Of a stretch of 64,000 nucleotides of DNA, positions 49,301-58,700 are shown one piece after another. The DNA is from a virus. Position 1 is the first letter of the stretch. Each line of letters begins with the position of its first letter. Both the position numbers and the translations under genes were made by a program. The stretch spans positions 1 through 64,000 of IMG/VR virus record IMGVR_UViG_3300008113_005947. One strand, 5' to 3'. The notes under the pieces are model-generated. The model saw only the letters and a program-made list of their open reading frames with translations. It ran no database searches and was not told the origin of the DNA.

Positions 49301-49738
49301 TTCACCCACAGCCCATAAAGTGTTGTCTTGTCTTAGTAGTAATGTATGAGTCCATCCAGTAGCTATAGATTTCCATCCAGCATAATTAAATATACCACCT
49401 AAACCTAATTGATTAGATGTGTTACTACCCCAAACATACATTAAATTGTCACTACGTAATGCAAGACTATGACTAGCACCAGCATTAATATTATTCCAAC
49501 TATATCCTAAACCAATCTGTACAGGACTACTACGTGTGAGATATGTACCATCACCCAACTGTCCTGAAGAATTCAAACCCCATGCATATAGCAAGTTGTT
49601 ACTTTTTATAGCCAAAGCATGAGAACCACCTACACTAAGCTGTTTCCAGCTGGTGCCTATTTGTATAGGGCTTAACGAATATTGAGTAGTGTAACCGGCA
49701 ACCTGTGTTAAACTTGAACGGTTTGTATTAATACTCAT
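34385..49738 (-). CDS. Giant RCC1-repeat protein, 5117 residues
   Basis: A 15.4-kb uninterrupted frame made almost entirely of RCC1-type beta-propeller repeats of about 50 residues. The typical unit reads SW-x-x-V/I-S-A-G ... A-I-R/K-x-D-G-T-L-W-A-W-G-x-N ... GQLGDGT ... RSSPVQIG. At that unit size it should hold on the order of a hundred blades. Several short irregular breaks (for instance GIFNYAGWKS, NITDIASWS, GLLQGADYQS) separate blocks of regular blades and may mark propeller boundaries. The C-terminus changes to a Gly-rich tail (GSGGTGGGFIKNI). No signal peptide, enzyme or membrane segment. The ATG overlaps the stop of the next giant ORF (ATGA). A tail-fibre or adhesin role is inferred from size, repeats and phage context. 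Confidence 0.85.
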   Translation of the reverse strand: MSINTNRSSLTQVAGYTTQYSLSPIQIGTSWKQLSVGGSHALAIKSNNLLYAWGLNSSGQLGDGTYLTRSSPVQIGLGYSWNNINAGASHSLALRSDNLMYVWGSNTSNQLGLGGIFNYAGWKSIATGWTHTLLLRQDNTLWAVGENTTGQLGKGDVSNSISPVQIGNSSWSFIAAGPSTSFAIDINGRLFSWGYNAQGQLGDNTTVSKSSPVQVGSSSWTLVRANPGNTSLGQGTTAAIDVNSNLFMWGSNSAGQIGDNTLIARSSPVQVSVSVKFNDVALGLEFTLAIRNDRTLWSHGYNLNGELGHGNIISRSTPVQLGFLSNWSGVGAGLNNSYALNTNRTLYGWGTNIIGTVGDGTVISRSDPVQIANGVSSVAVKSTQSHHSAIDSSGKVIGWGLNSTFGQLGDGTTINKSNPTQVLGTSNWLQLVNTQRGMMALDTSYNLWAWGGDSGQGDNYIISGLVTAGSTRSSPVQVGGTLLFNSPTQLGTSSWTAISAGTNHTLAIRSDKTLWAWGNNNQGQLFLNTVTSTNSPLQVGTSSWNVVSAGNNFSLGIDINGLLFSSGNNQFGQLARNNITDIASWSVISAGESHLMAIKTNGTLWGWGRNFEGQLGDGTTITRSSPIQIGTNNNWSFVRNSQNFTVALDSAGRLYAWGYNFYGSVGDNSIANRSSPVQIASSRTFSKVDTGSLHVIALEANTGFLFAWGWNGGGNLGDGSTINRSSPVQISNDSWIQIGCGPANIYAIRYDGILFSAGPNTYGQLGLNDTVNRNTLTQVGNNSWKSVFGATGPNSIAGSVFAIRSDNKLFAWGSSAGYLGDGTFVSRSSPVQIGASNWQSIAIASNDSSTFGANFGIQTDGSLWIIAGFRTLATAESGINGTHSWIQLATGGGLTQYQIRLDGTLWGVGGDNWYGQLGDSTTIQRSSPVQIGTSYWTSVAAGENFALAIDPFGSLFAWGQNSSGQLGYGDGFPRSSPVQITQTVNQSWSAISAGMSFATAINSAGELYAWGAKELGLNDTISRSSPVQIGAQYTWSKVVPIGTVTIGLQTNGTVWSWGASGSSLNQLGDGTTISRSSPVQLTALSGSFIDVTGYAFSSPNWITLIKNDGTLFNWAWATTDYGQSGYPLIYRKNFTPVQVSNSSWTMISVHSNSGIGIRNNKLYTWGSNVGGQLGTYNPLSWIFSGGIGYSANNGQYAIDSDGTLWTWAQLLNQLRYGGNIYDPVIASVSSPTQVGLAINTDLKFSKVAASTRGTYAITNTGKLFAWGTSNTNNSSGENYYTIPEQTYSWTSVTVGYQSTYALRNDGVLFAWGNNSFGQMGIGTTATPQASPTVVTYDNTLSFRPTNSLFFTNWNSIATAMPGAFHMAAINSNGTLFVWGYNASGQIGDGTTVNKSWITRIGTSSWTQVTLGANTTLAIRKDGYLFSWGLNNNGQLGDGSTINRSSPVQLGAYKWSSVVLVATTDGNNNTTLAIRSDNTLWAWGMNSLGQLGDSTTITRSSPVQIAGSWLFIGGSGATQNVFAINTDYKLFTWGAGVSTSAATSAAPTIASGIAWNTIAFTLGNSAIAADRLGRLYSWGTNESGVLGDGLTVQRLSPIQIHTGASYTFIAAGGSAVAAIRSDTSLWGWGNNQYGQFGTNETISRSSPVNIGGGGNYRRAAIGNTEAAYINTAFNLFTSGRNNVGQLGFGDTVTRSQPVQIGIGNSWIDVHAGQSFFVALDSNSKLWAWGLNTSGQLGDGTTINRSSPVQITSSVSYVAIGTAWDSSVAIDNLGRLYTWGINNVGQLGFGDTLNRSSPSQVGTSSWSQVQTGQFLVSALRIDNTLWAWGWNIWGQVGDNTIISRSSPVQMSAIYPTSFTQLNAITLPHKYGVGQANAILWGDQYALELWGIGALLGSTTNTNRSGPTQVGIDASRSSPVQVGTSSWIQVTSAGSSYVALIRADNSLWMVGNNTWSQYGDGTTVSRGYPAQMRTNVQKVSLGGLSGTTMTLTDNKLYAAGYNATSELGLGNAATQSSWTQVGVNTAHEIQQIFAGSSFTQVATSQFRTMVIKDDATLWTWGYNNLGQLGLGDTISRSSPVQISGSWSQISLGLSHSVGLRTDGTVYTWGGNSAGQLGDGTIVNKSSPIQLAGSYTAIGSNEGYTTYLLKTDGTLWGTGYNNDGMIGDSTTVNKSSPIQIGTGNSFSQIGVYSQSILAVRSTDNTLWAWGLNTSGQLGDGTTTSRSSPVQITSMGSGGTFLLSNNYSNFLTQTTIMFIKDSLLYSMGLGTSGELGDNTAVSKSVPTLVASGPRKMIMSPTQLGNSNWSTVSAGNNNMFAIDSNSRLFTWGTASSGSLGLLQGADYQSIASKGGFDTNTFTKGFTQWIKGNLTLWAVGDNSSGELGDNTTVSKSSPIQIGSSLWTQVSIGVNHIHAIRVDGTLWGWGNATGGTLGDGTTISRSSPVQIGVKTNWTNTDGWYAGAHAINSLGQLWGWGVNTDGVIGDNTNVSKSSPVQIGSDTTWLALYTNPASNQVAAIKTDSTLWTWGVNTYGQLGDNSTISRSSPVQIAGSWTMVSMNGAGNTGNFNMYGIKTDGTMWGWGRNNQGATGGYIGDDTSTDASSPVQIGSSITTSWKAVYGWYYGAFALSQNNFLYYWGSMSGAANWTGVATTSNTITLLGGVRFRDYTTWTRYTFGCFWPSASGLAYVWGVNSTGLLGDTTTVNKSSPVVLAGTDATIAYSPTQLPTFDGSASSWISVKSANNYTYAIKNDYTLWAWGNNNSGQFGDGTTISRSSPVQVGGSSWAQVGGGTDWTLAIKMIVGSTTGTLWAWGRNNLGQLGLNDTIDRSSPVQVGTLNTWTKVVRTNGSTAFALTTSTNNLYIWGDNSSGAIGDNTTINKSNPVQITSPSVSWTQIGHGIAVTSTGTLYTWGNNSTGSLGLGDTANRSAPTQVGLLTTWSFLPNYTYSNNFKAAGTTGNVIWAMGANDSGQLGDNSTVSRSSPVQVAGGLALNQMSLGVNQMAAITTIGTLYAWGNNSVGSLGVNDTLNRSNPTQITGSWTSVWATTNMIGIRTNSSVWAWGRNNNYSFSDGTSVDRSSPVQVGSASLSSSLFPYNMPLLAIACNNEQATWIIDASGLLYAWGVNTYGQLGDNTTVSKSSPTQLRWASSYTQIGTFTFGSTFGLALKSNYMLDAFGINSNGQLGDGTTITRSSPVQIGTSSILYTAVPNKINNTTSFNQVIAGNYHAFALNTQGLLYGWGENTTSQLGNNTAPEIYVETGTNSADGVGYAITSSRRLFVWGLNTAGQLGFGDTINRSSPVQLAGSWTSVTIGHSNMLGIRTDGTLWGWGYNNVGGLGDNTVNSKSSPVQIGALANWFRVIAGATTYAINTSGQLYAWGYNANGQLGDNTTINRSSPVQILTGFSFTVLPTSIGTNTLITTGALHVGAIDTVGRLWTWGNNAVGQLGFGDTLNRSSPIQIGTSSWTQISVGGSHTMALRQDNTIWTWGINAVGQLGDNTTISRSSPVQVGTLIMLPSWKMISAGLSHNVAIRADNTLWAWGLNTSGQLGDSSLSNRSSPVQVSTIGGVAANNFYVGVGGNEWSYVSAGYLKSHAIAPDGQLFAWGNPPVGVIGITTNQSWPVAVDFDFTVIAATSNNLISSPTQIGTSSWSVISAGARNSFGIKPDGTLWGWGSNYFGSLGIVAGDTLRDYNSGGYILNSTKQLYVWGGNVYGQLGQNDTINRSNPVQVGGSWLQLASTNYTSTGHKLAIDTSYNLWSWGYNNQGQLGDGTTINRSQPVQILNPNIWKDISAGNALTMGLRYDGSIWAWGAGLQLGQNDIISRSSPVQVGTSSWLVISAAAGCAHAIRIDGTLWGWGSNSFGQVGDGTTVNRSSPVQIGALAIWSKLAVSGGNSLGGMAAINKLGQLFVWGLNNNGQLGDNTFVNKSSPIQIMTTSSFTFIAAGEGFRMIDILGKLYVCGENTQGELGTNTTIRRSSPVQVGTANSWIMATMGSQDGSGTGQYTLALATDGTVWTWGNNSYGQLGDNTTISRSSPVQMGSDTWSYAVAGTISTAIRNNLLYVWGRNLTGALGLNDTLNRSSPVQLSATTSYVLASSGTPTNDGGIAVFAITTKGFLISIGGRNSNVGQFGDGTTIARSSPVQIGTNGTSWTQIFSVGADSGAMQIAIMDDNTLWAWGQNLYGQLGQNDTISRSRPVQILGSWTTAAAQGGQGAGTQGVLAIKTDGTLWAWGDNTYGQLGDGTTVSRSSPVQIGSNNNWSSVAIAVYTKAAINTLGQLYNIGGWNNYGEFGDDSNHLLYRSSPVQIMSGYSFTQIVSIFSSAGSYIARTTTGTIWSWGLGNVGQLGDGTTITRSSPVQIGTSSWVSIGSGTGNNGVAIGLLNDGTTNRLFVWGNGLTGQLGDNTVVSKSSPVQLDSVYTANTFAFYSSPVQIGTSSWIAVSTGGGTTFAIKADFTLWAWGNNGPNGQLGNNTTIYRSSPVQIGTSSWIAVSVAKIANYNTYPIVGRTPTAYYDAIYVSAIRSDGLLFAWGNNPVGNIGNNTTGLIAGPVQINTVGQNPFIYPNKLRTTIGLSFITVGVGASYVTALKTDGLLYVWGTDGLGQLADNSTVTTTSTPITVGGLSQTYIAGINQIGNSSWSQVSAGYSHTLGITRDSRLFGWGSSAGVNPMPIGIGAGNNAGWQYSGGSGGGGYVRHAIRNDGTLWATGYNNYGVLGDNTTITRSSPVQVSGGGSWIIVDCASYATAGATYAIKTNYTLWAWGQNAAGQLVQGDRIARSSPVQIPGSWASVCAATYVQTFVFAIKPDNTLWAWGDNSAGQLGDATIISRSSPVQVFASKRWLQVAVSDSGFTVALDTDNIAWSWGRNIYGQLGDNTTIDRSSPYQIGTEKHIQVAASINNIYLLRATGQIFATGLGQNGGVGDNNTVRRSSPVQVASSSLFKQVVSKGTNVENAFAIDINNNLWAWGYNLQGELGDNTTIYRSSPVQITASGNVVSIAQSGNVGGYIDKFSQIWLWGFNTYGGMGDNTTVNKSSPVQVNTGLTGIINSSPVVVASGSWTQVRAGNEFSLITDTNNALYFWGRNDLHQSGTNSYAVYVSSPIQIGSSVVSSPSTVGSGGTGGGFIKNI

Positions 49739-52700
49739 GTACCGTCCCCCAGTTGTCCATTGCTGTTGTTACCAAATGTATATACTGAACCATCAGATTT
49801 TTCTATTATGTTATGATTGTATCCAGCACTTATTAGTGTATAACTAGAACTACTAATTTGCACTGGACTACTTCTATTTATCGTAGAAGAATCGCCGACT
49901 TGTCCATTTACATTGTAACCCCAAGCAAATAACAATCCTGAGGAATTTTTTGCTAAACTATGATTTTCTCCTGAACTTACACTACTCCAACTATCTGTAC
50001 CTATCTGTACGGGACTACTTCTATAATAATTACCATAATCAACTGATCCAATTTGTACTGGACTGCTTGCGTTGGCTGCGGCAACAAATGACATACCGGC
50101 TAATTTATACTGTACACCGTATGTATTTGTATTGTTTTGTCCCAATTGACCGGTAGTATTTAATCCTGATGCTACCATCTTATAACCTAATACAGGATCA
50201 TTAGACATAACTGCTGTTATATGTGAACCACCTGATGCTAGTAGGGTAAAGTTATATGTGCTTAATTGTACTGGACTAATTCTATCCGTAGTACTTCCAT
50301 CTGATAATATTGAACTTGAACCACCATTGGATCCCCATGCAAACAAGCTATTATTAGATAAGATACCATATGCAAAAGAATAACCTGCAGATACAGTACT
50401 CCAATTACTGTTACCTACCTGTGTAGGACTACTTCTATTTTGAAGTAAAGAAATTTGTACTGAGTTTATTGATCCTAGTTGTACTGGACTGCTACGATTT
50501 ACGTTTTGATTATCACCTAATGAAACCCATCCAGCTGAGTTGAAACCCCATGACCAAACTAGTTCTTGATTTTGTGCTGTAGCGCCTGATATCGTTGTTG
50601 TAGCAAAGGTACTATCATATCCTAAAGATAATTTACTCCAAATAATTAAAGGTAAGTTGCCAACCCATGATGAAATTATTTGCACAGGACTACTACGTGA
50701 TACAGTTGTAAAATCTCCTAGTTGTCCTTCATTATTACGACCCCACATCCACAGTACACCACTTGTTGATATAGCACCTGAATGTGAACTTCCTGCAGAA
50801 ATAACAGACCAGCTACCTGCAATTTGTACCGGGCTACTACGTGATATAGTAGTATTATCTCCCAATTGGCCAGTACTATTACTTCCCCATGACCATAGTG
50901 TATTATCAGTTTTCAATCCTAATGCATGTGTTGTTGGGGTGACAAATCCTGTAAAGTTAGAAGCATTTATCTGAGTCCAACTACCTGGTATTTGACTAGG
51001 TGTATATTCAATATATCCTGTTGACAATTGTACTGGACTACTTTTGTTAATAACGGTATTATCTCCTAATTGACCAACACTATTTGATCCTACTGTAAAT
51101 ATTGACCCTGATGAATTTCTAAATGCGGCATATGAACTTCTCACCGATACAATAGTATTGTTAGTTGAAGAACCTACTTGTCTTGGTTGGAATTGGGTGC
51201 GGCTGGCCAGTGCAAAGTTATTTCCTGTTTGACCAACATTATTACTTCCCCATGACCATAATGTACCATCTGTCTTAACAGCAAATTGATTGTTCACACT
51301 AAAATTGTCATTACCGAAACCTACTTGTGTCCATGAACCTGCAATTTGTACTGGAATAGGTTGAAACATAGATAACGATAAAACGCCGGACCACACTGCA
51401 CCTGTGATTGACTTATTAGTAAGAGTTAAATCACCTAATTGACCTGTTGTGTTAAGTCCCCAAGCCCACATTTTTCCAGTTGGTTCGTTTGAAACTAGTA
51501 TATAGTTTCTTTCAAAACCACTGAACAGTTGTATAAATGAGGCGCTGTTGGCAGTATTTAAACTAAGTAGCTGTACAGGGCTACTACGACTAACTGTTGA
51601 TGAATCACCTACTTGACCACTATTATTTCTACCCCAAGCAAATACTAGATAGTCTGTCCTTACTGCTGTAGTAGAACGGTCTGTAGTTGCCAATGTAATC
51701 CAACTAGCGTCAGTTCTCACTTGTACTGGACTACTACGATGCACTGTGTCATTAAGTACTCCTAATTCTCCGTTGTTGTTAGCACCCCATGCAAATAATT
51801 GTCCTAATGTATTTAAATATGCAAATCCATTAGCATACGGACGCATTTGTGATACGTTTGCAAAACCTGATGTAACTTGTACCGGGCTACTACGATTCAC
51901 GGTAGTATTTGATGCAAGCTGTCCAAGACTATTACTACCCCAAGTCCAATATGTACCATCGTTTTTCAATGCCATACTCATTGCGGCACCGCCCCAGATA
52001 TTTGTCCAGGTACCTGCAAGTTGCACTGGACTACTTCTACTGGCAGTAGAACTATCACCTAACTGACCGTTACTATTAATTCCCCATGCCCATAATGTAC
52101 CATCTGTCTTAATAGCTAACATATGAAAGTTTGACCTGCCTGTCATAAGAACAGACCAACTACCGGCTATTTGAGTTGGGCTACTACGTGATATAGTATC
52201 ACTTTGACCTAATTGACCATCGGTATTACTACCCCATGCCCATAATGTAGCGTCATCTTTTATACCAAAAGATGCACTGTTTGGTGCGTTTGTATTAGCA
52301 CCTGCAACTAGGGTCCATCTTCTTACTCCACCTGCTGTAAGTACAATAGGACTAGATTTAGTAACTATGGTGTTATCTCCTAATGCACCAGCAGTACCTA
52401 ATCCATACATGTATAATGTATTATCCCCCCTTAGAGCCATAGTATGACTATCTGAACCGGCTATTTGTGTGAAGCTATAAGTAATTCCCAATGCCTGATA
52501 TTCGTTATATCCCCATACCCATAATGTACTATCTGATTTAATTGCCGCACTACTGTACTGTCCTGCAGTGACTTGTGTAAAACTAGAACCAACTTCTAAT
52601 TGAATTGGTCTAGGAGCCCACAATCTATAAACAACATTGTTACTAATAGTGAAGGGATATAATGTTGTGCTACCCAGATAATAATTACCTGCCGCAGATA

Positions 52701-55700
52701 CCTGTACCGGGCTACTACGATTTATTGTAGTGTTGGTGCCCATAGCTCCTATTGAACCATTACCCCAAGTCCATGCAATACCATTATTATCGACACCGGT
52801 AATTGTTTGTGCGCCTTGAGATGAGAATGTATATGATATTGGGGTTCCTATACCTGTGCCCGGACTTCCCGATTGTGTATAAACGAAATTGGTAGCTATC
52901 TGTACTGGACTGCTACGTGAAACGGTAGTGTTGTCACCCACAAGTCCAAGACTTGTACTCCAGCCCCAACCATGTAATGCTAATGATGCTTTGTTTGATG
53001 AATATTGAACACCAAAGAATCCTCCGTTATTTGTACCACTACTCTGGTCTGCGTATCCATAAACCTGAGTCCAGCTGTTAGCACCTATTTGTACTGGACT
53101 ACTTCTAGCTACTGTATCATTTTGTCCACAAGATCCATTAGTGTTTACGCCCCATGCAAATAATCTTCCAACACTATCAATTGCTGCCATGCCACCTTGT
53201 GTTGTAGCAACTGCACTCCATGTACTAGCACCTATTTGTACAGGACTACTACGGTTTACTGTATCATTCAACCCTAAACCACCTGCACCATTCGCCCCAC
53301 TGTTAAGTCCCCAAGACCATAATGTGCCACCGGTTTTAATTCCTAAAGCCATATCTCGTTTAATACTGATAGTAACCCAACTACCAGGCACTTGTACAGG
53401 ACTGCTACGATTAACAGTATCATTTAAACCTAACACACCTGATGTGTTTAACCCCCACATATACAATCTACCATCATTAGTTATTGCGGCAGTTACTTCA
53501 CCAACTTGTGATGTTGTAAAGAAATTGAAAGTTAATCCTGTTGTCCCTGCTACTTGAACTGGACTACTTCTAGCGACAGTAGTTAAATCTCCTATTTCTC
53601 CATTGGTATTACTTCCCCAACTCCACAGTGTACCGTTTGATTTCATAGCATGTGTAGTTGACGTTGTTGTGTTATATCCTGCACTTTCTGATTTTACCCA
53701 TAGATTATCTGTTGCAGTTCCTAGAATACCTGGAATGTTATTATCAGCAGTACTATTATTACCCATTTGACCAAAGTTATTTCGTCCCCAAGTCCATAGA
53801 TATCCGTCATTTGTAACTCCTGATCCAGCACCATATGTTAGCCAATGTTGTCTAAGGGCTGTTCCGCCAGTTAACTGCAATAATCCATTATTGCCCCAAC
53901 CATACAATTGTCCTGTTGTTCTTAGTGCAAGTGTATGTGATGTACCCGGTGCCACTTGACTCCAATTTGTAATACTACTAGCTACTTGTACTGGACTACT
54001 TCTATTAATAGTAGTACCGTCACCAACAGCATATAAAGTATTAGCACCCCAGGCCCATAATGTACCGTCAGTTTTTATAGCATAAGTTACTTCAAATCCA
54101 GCTGACACATAAGTATAACTACCTGCAACTTGTACCGGACTAAGATAAGTTGTAGTATTATTTTGACCTAATTGACCTGAATTATTTTTGCCCCAAGTAA
54201 ATAATCTCCCTGAAGCGTCAATTGCCGCAACATGGCTCCAACCAGTTGCTACGCTAGTCCAACTACTATTTCCTATTTGTAGTGGATATGAAATATTAGT
54301 AGAGGGAAGAGCGTCACCAAAGCCTAATTGACCAATATTGTTGTTCCCCCAAGAAAATAATTTACCATCACTACGTATTGCTATCATAAATCCAGTATTG
54401 TCTGCACTATTTGCACCGGCACTTATTGTAGTCCATGAATATGTTGTTGATAGACTTCTTCCTAATTGTCCAAAGTCATTTGCTCCCCAACTCCATAATG
54501 TACCGTCGGCTTTTAATGCTAACGTAAAATTAGATCCTACACTTATTGCAGTCCATGAACTAGTGCCTATTTGTACAGGGCTTGAAAGTAATTGAGTTGC
54601 GTATATATCGGTTCCAAATTGACCGTAAATATTATTACCCCAAGCCCATAATGTATTATCACTCTTAATAGCCAATGAAGTGAAACCACCATAACCAGAA
54701 GATACGGATAACCATGAACTATTACCTATTTGTATAGGATTACTTCTTGCTATAGCACTACCGCCTGTATTATCACCTAATTGACCATACCGATTATCAC
54801 CCATAGAATATAATTTATCATTTTGATTAATCAATAGCGATGATAATCCACCACCGGATACGTCTTTAAAAAATAATGATCCGGCTTGTACAGCCGTAAC
54901 TACGGAATTGGCAACAGTACCTAATCCTAATTGACCATTGGCATTATTACCCCATGCAAATGTTGCATAATCTTCTCTTATTGCAAATCCGTTATAATAG
55001 CCACCTGCTACTAGTTTTCTAATAGTTGATACATATCCCAATTGTCCAACAGTATTAGAACCCCATGTAAATAATTTACTAGTAGTTGTAATTCCTGTAC
55101 TAAAATCAACTCCAGCAGATACTACACTCCAACTGCTACTACCTATTTGTAGGGGATTATTTATTGTACTATAACTTAGTGATCCAACTTGTACTGGACT
55201 ACTACGGTTTACGTTAGTATTATCACCTACAGAACCATTTGCGTTTGAGCCCCAAGCAAAAAATCTACCAGCAGTATCAATTGCCGATGATACAAAATTA
55301 TTACATGCTACAGCTGACCATGTGCTTGCACCAACTTGTACAGGGCTACTACGACTAATCGTAGTGTTTTGACCTAGTTGACCCCCATCATTTCTGCCCC
55401 ATGACCATAAGAAATAACTAGAATCTAATGCTATTGTAAGTGAAAGACCTAATCCAAGTTTATACCACGTTTTGCCAACACCTGCTTGAACAGGACTACT
55501 TTTGTTAATAGTGGTACTATCACCTATTTGACCAAAATTATTATATCCCCAAATCCATAATGTATTATCAGATTTAATACCACCTGATATGCCGTTTCCT
55601 GCAGTTATACTAGTCCAATTACCTGAAATTTGTACTGGACTACTACGTGCGGCAGTAGTACCATCACCTATCTGGCCAAATGTATTATTGCCCCATGCCC

Positions 55701-58700
55701 ATAATGTATTGTCTGCTTTTCTTGCTAAAAATGTTCTTCCACCTGCGGCGCTGTTTGCTCCTTTGCCTCCTACTACCTCTACAAAAGTAGTTCCGGCAAG
55801 TACTTGTACCGGGCTACTACGAGTGACTGTGGTTGCACCATTGTCGCCATATATACCACCAAACCATTGACCCCATACATATATAGTATTATCTGTTTTT
55901 ATACCTAACGTAGTTTCGGCAGTTACTGCAACAATAGACCAACTGCCACCACCGGATACCTGTACAGGACTGCTTCTATAAGTTACAGTATTATCACCCA
56001 ACTGTGCGTTACTGTTTGCGCCCCATCCCCATAATGTTCCGTCTGACTTGATTCCGAATGTGAAATAATCAACAGGGAATACACCTTCACCGCTAGCTAC
56101 TATCATAGTCCAACTACCTGCAACTTGTACTGGGCTACTTCTACGAATAGTAGTGTTATCTCCTAGTGACCCGCTAGGATTATTATCTCCCCACATAAAT
56201 AATTGTCCGGCACCGACAGTATCTGATAAAATATATCCATTAGTATTGCCGCCGCCTACTAACAACATTGATATAGTTTTTGGAGTATTATATCCCACTT
56301 GTCCAGTATCATTCTTACCCCAAGCATACAGTTTACTAGTGTTATCTATTGCAAGTACATGTGACGCTCCTGCACTTACACTAGTCCAAGATTTAGCACC
56401 AAGTTGAATAGGTACACTACGTGTTACTGTATCTCCTTGACCCAATTGATATACAGAATTAAGACCCCAGGTAAATAATCTACTAGAAGTATCAATGGCA
56501 CTACTATAACTTAATGAAGCTGATATTTTAATGAACTCGTTAGAATACCCATTGGATAAAAATATAGGACTTGACCGTGCTACAGTATCACCTAAACCCA
56601 ATGCACCAAATGTATTATTACCCCATACATACAGTTTATTCTGTCCATCACGTATCATCATAGAGCCACGATTGATATATGCTTCTTTTAAATTTCCAGT
56701 AAAAGGCAATGCAACAACACTACTTCCTATTTGCACAGGGCTACTAGTATTAGCACCCGAAGATGTTATTAAGCTGTTACTTGTGTTTGTGCCCCAGCCC
56801 CAAATTGTATTATCGCTTCTTCTTGCTAGTGCTGTTCCACCACCACTAGCGTTTAATGTACCCTGTAAATCAACCCATCTATTATCTGCAATTGTTCCTA
56901 ATTGTACCGGACTACTTTTATTAACTATGTCACCTAATCCTAAAACACCGGTGGCGCCTTGACCCCATGTGAATATGTATCCGTTACCTATTGCACCTGC
57001 TGAATATTCACCTAAATTAGTAACACCAGTAAATGTTATATTACTGAAAGGTGTAGCTACTTGTACAGGACTACTACGAGATAATGTAGTGCCATCACCT
57101 ATTGTACCGTATGTTTGGTTTCCGCCCCAACCATATATTACGTTGTTAGTATCACTAGCAATGAAGGCAGCATTAGATGAAAATCCAAATCCATTAACTG
57201 GACCTATAATATAATTCCAGTTAGTTGATGTTCCCACCTGTACAGGACTTGATTTAGTAACAGTAGTACCATCACCCAACAATCCACCATCTCCATATCC
57301 CCATGTCCATAATGTTCCGTCAGTTTTTATTGCCGCGCTTGAACTTATTCCTGCCGCTATAACAGAAAAATCACTTAATGATAATACTTGAGTTGGGCTA
57401 CTGCGTGAGACAGTACTAGTTAATCCTAATTGCCCTACGTTATTCATTCCCCAACCCCAAATTTTATTACCAGTAAGCGCAAGTATATGACGCCATCCTG
57501 TAACTACCTGGCTAAATGAAGATAATCCTACACCAACACCTCCATTTAATTGCACTGGACTTGATTTACTAACAGTAGTACCATCACCTATTTTTCCATC
57601 ACCACCATTACCCCATACAAATAATAATCCACCTACTTTTATACCTACTGTAAAGGCATTGCCTGCACCTAATGCATTATAACCATATACACTAGTCCAA
57701 CTACCTGCAATTTGCACTGGACTACTACGTGATACAGTAGTACCATCACCTAACTGACCCTGGTTATTATCACCCCATAAGAATAATCTACTATCTGTTG
57801 TTATTGCCCCATACACACCTTTAGTAAGACTAGCCCAATTAGTATTAGTACCTAGTTGTACAGGACTACTGCGACTAATTGTAGTTCCATCACCTAAATA
57901 CCCCGCACTATTAAATCCCCAGGCCCATAATGTGCCATCATTTCTGATAGCCATGACTGCACCTGATACTACTGATACAGCGGACCATAAAGTACCACTA
58001 TTAATTTGTATAGGACTGCTACGTGATACCGTAGAGCCATCACCAAAAGTTCCTTCAGCATTTCTTCCCCAACCCCACAGTGAGCCACCGCTTAAAAAGA
58101 ATGTAGTTGTGTCTGTTGTTAAACTTGCAGTGTTTACGTTATAACTTAATTTAACGCCTATTTGTACTGGGCTACTTCTACGAATAGTAGCACTATTGTC
58201 ACCAACTTGCCCAAAATCATTAAATCCCCAACCCCACAATGAGTTATCACTTTTGATACCATATCTATTATATGCAGTATAGGCAATAGTTGGTATATAG
58301 TTCCAAGTACCAGCTAATTGCGTTGGCGCACTACGACTTGCTGTTGAAGTATCTCCAACTTGTCCATATATATTATTTCCCCATGCAAAGTATACACCGG
58401 TATTAGTAAGTGCTGTGCCTGCACTAATTTGAGTAATACTTAAGGCAGCAAAAGTTGCAATTTGTACTGGACTACTTTTTGCTACAGTCGTACTATCTCC
58501 AATCGCTCCGCTAGAGTTGCTTCCCCAAGCCCAAAGATTACCATTACCTGTAGTCAGTGCATATGTGGTGTCCTCCATTGTTTTTGCTACTAATGCCCAT
58601 GAAGTTAATGCACCAACTTGGACAGGACTACTTCTATTAATTGTATCTCCTAACCCGAGTTGTCCTGCATTATTATATCCCCATGTCCATAATGTACCAT

